Source of the DNA: Pelomonas margarita
Lineage (GTDB): Bacteria; Pseudomonadota; Gammaproteobacteria; Burkholderiales; Burkholderiaceae_C
DNA length: 64,000 nt
Assembly: GCF_043555875.1 (NCBI RefSeq)
Contig: NZ_JBIGHW010000008.1
Coordinates: 168,866-232,865, forward strand
Direction: 5' to 3'
The notes under the pieces were generated by a model. The model saw only the letters and a program-made list of their open reading frames with translations. It was not told the DNA's origin and made no database searches. Below, in pieces: positions 58,337 to 64,000 of this stretch (its first letter is position 1; each line of letters starts with the position of its first letter). The position numbers and the translations under genes are program-made.

Positions 58337-60076
58337 ATGAGCCATCTCATCATCCAGATCACCGACAGCACGGGCGGCGAGACGCGCGAGGTCGAGTTCA
58401 ACCAGCGCGAGATCCGCATCGGCCGCGACAAGGCCTGCGACATCGCGCTGCGCGGCTGGCGCGTGGGCCGCGAGCATGCCCGCCTGAGCGAGACGCGCGA
58501 CGGCTGGGTGCTGGAAGACCTGGGCCAGTTCACCGGCACCTGGGTCAATGCGCAGCGCATCGTGCGCTACGGGCCGCTGAGCTTTGCCGACCAGATCCGC
58601 ATCGGCACCACCACGCTGCGTGTGCGCGAGGCCGAGGGCCGCGCGTCGCCGCGCCCAGCGGTGCCGGCGCCCACGTCCGTGCCCACACCGGCGCCGGCGG
58701 CGCCCGGTGTCATCCCGCTGCACACGGCCCAGCCGGCAGCGGCCCGGGCCGCCGACGCGGGTGCAGCCGCCGAGGCGCTGCCGCCCGAGGTGCTGGCCGT
58801 GCAGGCCCGCCATCCGTGGCGCAAGCATGTGCATGACCAGCTGCTGGAGACCATCGACCTGCGCCGCCGCGACCTCACTCGCATGAGCGACGCCGAGCTG
58901 CGCGCCGAGACCGAGACCCTGGTGCGCGAGATCCTGGAGCGCCTGGGCGGCGAGCTGCCCGCGGGCCTGGACCGCGAGGCGCTGCGCAAGGAGGTGCTGG
59001 ACGAGGCCGTGGGCCTGGGCCCGCTGGAAGACCTGCTGGAGGACGCCAGCGTCACCGAAGTGATGGTGAACCGCGCGGACGAGATCTTCGTGGAGCGCGG
59101 CGGCCGGCTGCAGCGCTACCCGCTGGCCTTCACCAGCGACCGCGCGGTGATGGGCGTCATCGAGCGCATCGTCGCGCCGCTGGGGCGGCGCATCGACGAG
59201 TCGTCGCCGCTGGTGGATGCGCGACTCAAGGACGGCTCGCGCGTCAATGCCATCATCCCGCCGCTGGCGCTCAAGGGCCCGACGATCACCATCCGCAAGT
59301 TCTCCAAGAAGCGCCTGACGGCGGACGACCTGTCGGCCTACGGCTCGGTGTCGCGGCCCATGGTGGAGTTCCTGGAGCTGTGCGTGAAGCAGCGCAAGAA
59401 CATGATCGTCTCGGGCGGCACGGGCTCGGGCAAGACGACGCTGCTGAACGTGCTGTCCAACTTCATCCCGGACGGCGAACGCATCATCACCATCGAAGAC
59501 GCGGCCGAGCTTCGGCTGAACCACTCGCACCTGGTGTCGCTGGAGTCACGGCCGTCCAACGTGGAAGGGCGGGGCGCCATCACCATCCGCGAGCTGGTGA
59601 AGAACTCGCTGCGCATGCGGCCCGACCGCATTGTCGTCGGCGAGTGCCGTGGCGGCGAGGCGCTGGACATGTTGCAAGCCATGAACACGGGCCACGAGGG
59701 CTCGCTGACGACGTTGCACGCCAACACGCCGCGAGATGCGCTGGCGCGGCTGGAGACGCTGGTGCTGATGGCCGGCATGGATCTGCCCATCGGCGCCATC
59801 CGCGACCAGATCAATTCGGCCGTGGACATCATCGTGCAGCAGTCGCGCTTTGCCTGCGGCTCGCGCAAGGTCACCAGCATTACCGAGGTGGCCGGCATGG
59901 AGAACGGCAAGATCCAGCTGCAGGAGCTGTTTCGCTACGAGGCCCGGGGCTTCGGCGCTGACGGCCGCGTGGTGGGCGAGTTCGTCGGCTGCGATGCCGT
60001 GCCCACCTTCTACGACGAGCTGCGCGAGCAGGGCGTCCAGTTCGACCTGTCGTTGTTCAACCGGAGGGCGGCATGA
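58337..60076 (+). CDS. tadA: FHA-TadA/CpaF fusion ATPase
   Basis: A 579-residue protein. Residues about 5-95 form an FHA domain (IRIGRDKACDIALRGWRVGREHARL, then FTGTWVNAQRI), which binds phosphothreonine peptides in other proteins. An Ala/Pro linker follows (about 105-150), then the CpaF/TadA ATPase: helical N-domain, Walker A GGTGSGKTT (360-368), IITIEDAAELRLNHSHLVSLE, Walker B RIVVGECRGGEALDM and GHEGSLTTLHANTPRDA. It powers Flp pilus assembly. Followed by a palindromic spacer rather than the usual gene overlap. Confidence 0.93.
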   Translation: MSHLIIQITDSTGGETREVEFNQREIRIGRDKACDIALRGWRVGREHARLSETRDGWVLEDLGQFTGTWVNAQRIVRYGPLSFADQIRIGTTTLRVREAEGRASPRPAVPAPTSVPTPAPAAPGVIPLHTAQPAAARAADAGAAAEALPPEVLAVQARHPWRKHVHDQLLETIDLRRRDLTRMSDAELRAETETLVREILERLGGELPAGLDREALRKEVLDEAVGLGPLEDLLEDASVTEVMVNRADEIFVERGGRLQRYPLAFTSDRAVMGVIERIVAPLGRRIDESSPLVDARLKDGSRVNAIIPPLALKGPTITIRKFSKKRLTADDLSAYGSVSRPMVEFLELCVKQRKNMIVSGGTGSGKTTLLNVLSNFIPDGERIITIEDAAELRLNHSHLVSLESRPSNVEGRGAITIRELVKNSLRMRPDRIVVGECRGGEALDMLQAMNTGHEGSLTTLHANTPRDALARLETLVLMAGMDLPIGAIRDQINSAVDIIVQQSRFACGSRKVTSITEVAGMENGKIQLQELFRYEARGFGADGRVVGEFVGCDAVPTFYDELREQGVQFDLSLFNRRAA

Positions 60077-60121
60077 GCCCCCGCACGGCCGCCCGAAGGG
60101 GCTCATCCCCGCTCGGCGGGG
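60073..60121. repeat. Palindromic spacer between tadA and tadB
   Basis: ATGAGCCCC (60073-60081) pairs with GGGGCTCAT (60098-60106), followed by CCCCGC-TCG-GCGGGG (60107-60121). The first arm begins inside the tadA stop context. It is the only hairpin-bearing gap among otherwise overlapping Tad core genes. Confidence 0.65.
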
Positions 60122-60134
60122 CAGGGGTGCGGAC

Positions 60135-60995
60135 ATGACGCCCAGCACCGTCGCAACGCTGGTGGCGGGCGCGGTTGCCGTGGCGATGATGATGCTCGTG
60201 TGGTCGGTATTCAGCATCGCCACCAGCGGGCTGGCGCGCTACCGGCGGCTGTTCACCGAGCGGGCCCACATCGGGCTGCGCGAACTCTTCCTGTTTGTCG
60301 ACCCGGGTCGTCTGTTCGTGCTCAACCTGGCGCTTATCGTGCTGGGCGGGGTGCTGGCTTGGGCGGTGACGGGCAATGCGCTGCCGGCGCTGGTGGTGTC
60401 GCTGGTGCTGGCGGTGGGGCCGCGCTTCATGCTGCGCTGGCTGCGCCGGCGCCGCAGCGAGCAGTTGGAGCAGCAGCTGCCCGATGCGCTGCAGATGCTG
60501 GCCGGTGGCCTGAAGGCCGGCGTCAGCCTGTCGCAGGCCATCCAGCAGCTGGTGCTGGAGGCGCGGCCGCCGATCTCGCAGGAGTTCGACCTCGTGCTGC
60601 GCGAGCAGCGCCTGGGTGTGTCCATGGATGACGCGCTGGAAGGCCTGAATCGGCGCGTGCCGCTGCAGTCCATGACGCTGACGATCTCGGCCATGCGTAT
60701 TGCCAGCGAGACGGGCGGCCAGCTCGCCGAGACGCTGGAGCGCGCCGCGCAGACGCTGCGCCAGAAGCTGGCCATGGAGGGCAAGATCCGCGCGCTCACC
60801 TCGCAGGGCAAGCTGCAGGCCTGGGTGGTGGGGGCGCTGCCGCTGTTCCTGATCGTCGTGCTCAACAAGATGGAGCCGGCGGCCATGCACCTGATGTTCA
60901 CGACGCGCATGGGCTGGGCCACGCTGGTGGTCATCGGCCTGTTCGAGTTCTTCGGCGTGCTCGTGATCCGCAAGATCGTGGACATCGACGTATGA
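60135..60995 (+). CDS. tadB: Inner-membrane platform protein TadB
   Basis: A 286-residue T2SSF-domain protein: TM segments near 4-26 and 62-98, a cytoplasmic domain with LPDALQMLAGGLKAGVSLSQAIQQLVLEARPPISQEFDLVLREQRLG and LTISAMRIASETGGQLAETLERAAQTLRQK, then two TM near the C-terminus. It forms the platform with TadC, contacted by TadA. Start ATG at 60135 follows the palindromic spacer. Its stop overlaps the tadC start (ATGA). Confidence 0.92.
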   Translation: MTPSTVATLVAGAVAVAMMMLVWSVFSIATSGLARYRRLFTERAHIGLRELFLFVDPGRLFVLNLALIVLGGVLAWAVTGNALPALVVSLVLAVGPRFMLRWLRRRRSEQLEQQLPDALQMLAGGLKAGVSLSQAIQQLVLEARPPISQEFDLVLREQRLGVSMDDALEGLNRRVPLQSMTLTISAMRIASETGGQLAETLERAAQTLRQKLAMEGKIRALTSQGKLQAWVVGALPLFLIVVLNKMEPAAMHLMFTTRMGWATLVVIGLFEFFGVLVIRKIVDIDV

Positions 60996-61891
60996 GCGGC
61001 GCCGAGTTCACCTGGATGCAGTGGCTGCCGCTGGCCTGTGCGCTGGGCCTGGGCGTGGCGATGGCGCTGATCGCGCACAGCCTCATGAAGGCCATCGACG
61101 ATGTGCCCGCCGAGGATCGCAGCTACCGCGACTCGCCGCCCACAGCTTTCCGGCTGCTGTGGTGGCCCATCCGCTGGATTGCGCACTACCTGGGCCCGCG
61201 GCTGCGCCCGGCGCAGCGCCTGCGCGTGCAGGGCCGGCTGCGGCTGGCGGGGCTGGACTACGCGCTGGCGCCCGAGCAGTTCATTGCCGCGCAGTTGCTG
61301 GGCGCGGCCATCAGCGGCTTGCTGACCTGGTGGCTGCTGGTCAGCTTCGGCCGGCCGGCCGGCCCCTGGCCCTGGGTGGGCGCGGCCTTCGGCTTCCTGT
61401 TCCCGGCCATCTGGCTGCGCGACCTCGTGCAGCTGCGCCGCCGCGAGACGCTCAAGACGCTGCCCTTCATGCTGGACATCATCACGCTGTGTGTGGAGGC
61501 CGGCCTGAACCTGACGGGCGCCTTCGCGCAGGCGGTGGCCAAGGGGCCGGCCGGACCGCTGCGCGACGAGTTCTCGCGCGTGCTGCGCGATGTGCGCGCG
61601 GGCCGGCCGCGGCTGGACGCGCTGCGCACGCTGTCCGACCGCATGAACGAGCCGTCCATCACCAACTTCGTGTCGGCGCTGATCCAGGCCGAGCGCATGG
61701 GCATGAATCTCGGCCCCATCCTGCGTGCGCAGGCCGAGCAGCGCCGCACCGAGCGCTTTGCCCGCGCCGAAAAGCTCGCCATGGAAGCGCCGGTGAAGCT
61801 GCTGTTCCCGCTGATTGCCTTCATCTTCCCCTGCACCTTTGTCGTGCTGGGCTTCCCGATCGCAATGAAGTTCCTGCACATGGGGCTCTGA
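60992..61891 (+). CDS. tadC: Inner-membrane platform protein TadC
   Basis: A 299-residue T2SSF-domain protein: N-terminal TM (LACALGLGVAMALIAHSL), a central TM pair (about 100-145), cytoplasmic domain with LPFMLDIITLCVEAGLNLTGAFAQAV and FVSALIQAERMGMNLGPILRAQAEQRRTERFARAEKLAMEAPVKLLFPL, ending in a TM segment. Paralogue and partner of TadB. Confidence 0.92.
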   Translation: MSGAEFTWMQWLPLACALGLGVAMALIAHSLMKAIDDVPAEDRSYRDSPPTAFRLLWWPIRWIAHYLGPRLRPAQRLRVQGRLRLAGLDYALAPEQFIAAQLLGAAISGLLTWWLLVSFGRPAGPWPWVGAAFGFLFPAIWLRDLVQLRRRETLKTLPFMLDIITLCVEAGLNLTGAFAQAVAKGPAGPLRDEFSRVLRDVRAGRPRLDALRTLSDRMNEPSITNFVSALIQAERMGMNLGPILRAQAEQRRTERFARAEKLAMEAPVKLLFPLIAFIFPCTFVVLGFPIAMKFLHMGL

Positions 61892-61892
61892 C

Positions 61893-62225
61893 ATGCAGAT
61901 GCACACCTCCCGCGCCATGCCGGCGCTGCGCGTGCTGCACGCCGACAGCTTCCGCGCCCGATTGCTGGGCCTGCTGGCCCTGCCGCGGCTTCAGCCGGGT
62001 GAGGTGCTGGTGCTCAAGCCCTGCGCCAGCGTGCACACCTGCTTCATGCGCTACGCCATCGACGTGGTCTACGTGGACCGCGACGACCGCGTCATCAAGG
62101 TCGTGCCGGCGCTGGCGCCCTGGCGCGTCAGCGCCTGCCCCGGCGCGCGCGCCACGCTGGAGCTCGCTGCCGGTGAGGCGCAGCGGCTGGGGTTGCGGCC
62201 CGGCTCCCACATCGACACCCATTGA
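61893..62225 (+). CDS. DUF192-family protein
   Basis: A 110-residue small protein matching DUF192: ARLLGLLALPRLQPGEVLVLKPCASVHTCFMRYAIDVVYVDRDDRVIKVVP. It lacks an obvious signal peptide in this form, whereas many DUF192 proteins are exported. It begins 1 bp after the tadC stop, so it is part of the operon. Function unknown. Confidence 0.85.
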   Translation: MQMHTSRAMPALRVLHADSFRARLLGLLALPRLQPGEVLVLKPCASVHTCFMRYAIDVVYVDRDDRVIKVVPALAPWRVSACPGARATLELAAGEAQRLGLRPGSHIDTH

Positions 62226-62248
62226 TTTGTTCCCTGACGGTTGACGCC

Positions 62249-63091
62249 ATGACCTTGTTCTCCTCCCGATTGCTGCTGCTGCCCCTGACGCTCGCCCTGG
62301 CCCATTGCGGCGGTGGCGGCGGCGGCGAGGCGGTTGCCGCCCCTACGACGCCGCCAGCCGCGACCGACCCCTATGCCGGCACGGCGTACCAGAAGCTGGA
62401 GGTCACCACGCTGGCCAAGGGCGGCGGGCCGGGCCTGGCTCGATCCACCACCCAAGGGCTGGTGGATCAGTGCAACCTCGAGCGCAAGGCCCGCTACGAG
62501 CTGCCGCCCGTGCAGCCCGATGTCGCGCTGATGGCCGGCCTGGACGTGAAGACGCTGGAGCGCTTCTACGACAACCGCAAGGCCGGCGAGCTCACCACTG
62601 GCTACGGCCTGCGGCTGACGGACTACCAGCGCTGGACGAACGAGCTGCGCAGCGGCACGGGCGCCAACCCAGCCACGCCGCCCGACTGCAGCGTCGTGCA
62701 GAAGGAGGAGGCGTTCAGCGGCTACCTGTGGCTGGACGACATCCGCTACGAGCTGCGCTTCGCCACCAAGCAGGCGCTGGGGCGTCGCAGCCATCTCAGT
62801 TTCACGCCCACCGACCTCGCAACGTCCAGCCAGGTAGCCGCCTGGCCCGCCAAGACGGTGATGGGTGAAAGCTGCCGCGTGGCCAGCACACCGGCCGATC
62901 CGTCCCTGGACGGCGCCTGCCTGTGGGAGCGCTTCCCGGCACGCAAGTACCTGAACCTGCCCTGGGCGCTGGAGTCCGTCACCGGCGCGGTGCAGGAGGT
63001 GCGCGTCGTCACGCTGGCGCTGGAGCGAGACAAGCCGCTGCGCGCGGGCGTGCTGGCCATACCCGAAGGCTTCACTGCACAGGTCGACTGA
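62249..63091 (+). CDS. Exported protein of unknown function, possible lipoprotein
   Basis: A 280-residue protein: signal MTLFSSRLLLLPLTLALAHCGGGGGG. The Cys followed by six Gly looks like a lipoprotein start, but His at -1 is non-standard for a lipobox. The mature part carries VDQCNLERKARYELPPVQPDVALMAGLD, a Cys-rich centre (PPDCSVV, ESCRVAS, DGACLWE) and FPARKYLNLPWALESVTG. No family recognised. It lies between DUF192 and the second tadE-like gene in the same operon. Confidence 0.72.
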   Translation: MTLFSSRLLLLPLTLALAHCGGGGGGEAVAAPTTPPAATDPYAGTAYQKLEVTTLAKGGGPGLARSTTQGLVDQCNLERKARYELPPVQPDVALMAGLDVKTLERFYDNRKAGELTTGYGLRLTDYQRWTNELRSGTGANPATPPDCSVVQKEEAFSGYLWLDDIRYELRFATKQALGRRSHLSFTPTDLATSSQVAAWPAKTVMGESCRVASTPADPSLDGACLWERFPARKYLNLPWALESVTGAVQEVRVVTLALERDKPLRAGVLAIPEGFTAQVD

Positions 63092-63092
63092 C

Positions 63093-63986
63093 ATGCGCAG
63101 CCGTCCCGCCCGTGGTCTGCCGGCCCACGCCCCGCATCGCCAGCGGGGAGCGGGCCTGGTGGAGAGCGTCATCGTGATGCCGACGCTGCTGTTCCTGGTG
63201 CTGGGGATCTGGCAGGCGGCGCTGGGGTACCAGGCCAAGAGCAGCGTGAACTACGCGACCTTCGAGGCGGCGCGTGCGGGGGCGGTGAGCAACGCCAGCG
63301 TGAGCAGCATCAAGGCGGCGTTCAGCAAAGGCATGGTGGGCTACTACGGCGGCGGGCGCACCGTGGCGGAGCTGGCGGCGAGCTACGCGCGCGCCACGGC
63401 CGACACGGCGGTGGGCATGCGTGTGGAAGTGCTGTCGCCCACCAAGGAAAGCTTCGACGACTACGCCAGCCCGGCGCTCAAAGAAGCGCTGAAGGCCGGT
63501 GACCTGGTGATCCCCAACGTGGGTCTGGACGAGCTGCAGTGCCCGCGCGACGTGCCCGGCTGCAAGAGCGACCCCAAGAGCAACGCCAGCGGCCAGACGC
63601 TGCAAGACGCCAACCTGCTGAAGCTGCGCATCACCTACGGCATCCCGAAAGACAAGCAGATGCCGCTGGTGGGGCGGTTCTACACCTGGGCGCTGAGCAA
63701 GCTGGGCGCCGGGGTGGGGGACGCGTTCAAGCTGGGGCTGATCGAGGCGGGGCGCATCCCTGTGGTGTCGCACGTGGTGGTGCGCATGCAGTCGGACGCC
63801 ATCCGCAATACGGCGATGGTGAGCAGCCCGGGGCCGGGCAACGACGGCACGCCCACCGACCCCGGGCCCGGGCCCACGCCGCCGGACCTGCCCACCTGCC
63901 CCTGGTGGGACCCCAGCTGCTCCATCTGCACCGACGGCGTGGGCGCCGGTAAGTGCGAACTCCCGCCGCCCAGCTGCGGCGGCTGA
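63093..63986 (+). CDS. TadE-like pseudopilin with Cys-rich C-terminus
   Basis: A 297-residue protein: basic leader, then RQRGAGLVESVIVMPTLLFLVLGIWQAALGYQAKSSVNYATFEAARAGA, the TadE N-terminal helix with Glu at the +5 position. A long periplasmic domain follows, with a Pro-rich segment (PGPGPTPPDLPTCPWWDPSC) and several Cys pairs near the C-terminus, suggesting a disulphide-stabilised tip. Starts 1 bp after the preceding stop. An ATG at 63996 may begin the next gene, cut by the window edge. Confidence 0.85.
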   Translation: MRSRPARGLPAHAPHRQRGAGLVESVIVMPTLLFLVLGIWQAALGYQAKSSVNYATFEAARAGAVSNASVSSIKAAFSKGMVGYYGGGRTVAELAASYARATADTAVGMRVEVLSPTKESFDDYASPALKEALKAGDLVIPNVGLDELQCPRDVPGCKSDPKSNASGQTLQDANLLKLRITYGIPKDKQMPLVGRFYTWALSKLGAGVGDAFKLGLIEAGRIPVVSHVVVRMQSDAIRNTAMVSSPGPGNDGTPTDPGPGPTPPDLPTCPWWDPSCSICTDGVGAGKCELPPPSCGG

Positions 63987-64000
63987 GCGCGCGCTATGCG

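Noticed and set aside
56203..58560. 785-codon minus-strand ORF opposite the Tad secretin
   Set aside because: Composition shadow; spans the gene boundary on the coding strand.

Overview
The window is high-GC DNA with tight, often 4-nt-overlapping operons. It looks like a Betaproteobacterium of the order Burkholderiales, in the Rubrivivax/Leptothrix/Roseateles neighbourhood. The reasons are an EpsA-type regulator beside PEP-CTERM proteins, the yggS|pilT-pilU block, a Bug-type solute-binding protein, the rsmI|yraN-diaA-dolP block and the dispersed palindromes. This placement rests on gene content and order; no phylogeny was run.

Region 1 (1-11557, all minus strand) is a surface/secretion block: a two-partner secretion pair (tpsB then a giant tpsA running off the left edge), two PEP-CTERM proteins flanking an exported binding-protein-like protein, and an EpsA-like LuxR regulator. 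Region 2 (11689-21356, minus) is a type II secretion/type IV pilus-like operon in transcription order gspG, gspF, [546-bp nested inverted-repeat element], gspE, PilM/N-like, PilO-like, PilP/GspC-like, secretin, three pseudopilins. The 5' ends of two of these pseudopilin genes are built from dispersed repeats. Divergently beside it (21479-23350) lies a subtilase with a GlyGly-CTERM-type tail, a plausible cargo.

Region 3 (23415-49959) is mostly housekeeping: decayed phosphatase remnants, an exported methyltransferase, a DUF2520 protein, cheZ, mtfA, an MFS carrier, ylqF, a cold-shock-domain membrane protein, a TonB-like protein, an MCP, a multi-haem cytochrome pair, yggS|pilT-pilU, a beta-hydroxyacid dehydrogenase, dolP-diaA-yraN|rsmI, tldD, a DAHP synthase with an aromatic-rich leader peptide and attenuator, htpG with a near-perfect sigma-32 promoter, a GNAT protein and a Bug protein. 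REP/BIME-like and other palindromic repeats sit in the gaps. One BIME supplies the stop codons of both flanking convergent genes.

Region 4 (50358-64000, plus) is a Tad/Flp pilus locus with unusual architecture: flp, a fusion of an apolipoprotein N-acyltransferase-like domain (catalytic Glu apparently replaced by Gln) to a TadG-like protein, tadE, an unknown exported protein, a second mini-pilin-like gene, cpaB, a secretin with two C-terminal SH3-like modules, an FHA-TadA fusion ATPase, tadB, tadC, a DUF192 gene, an unknown exported protein and a second tadE-like gene. No tadZ/cpaE or prepilin peptidase is visible. This locus is the best candidate for an undescribed variant system. No tRNA, rRNA, CRISPR or transposase gene was recognised.
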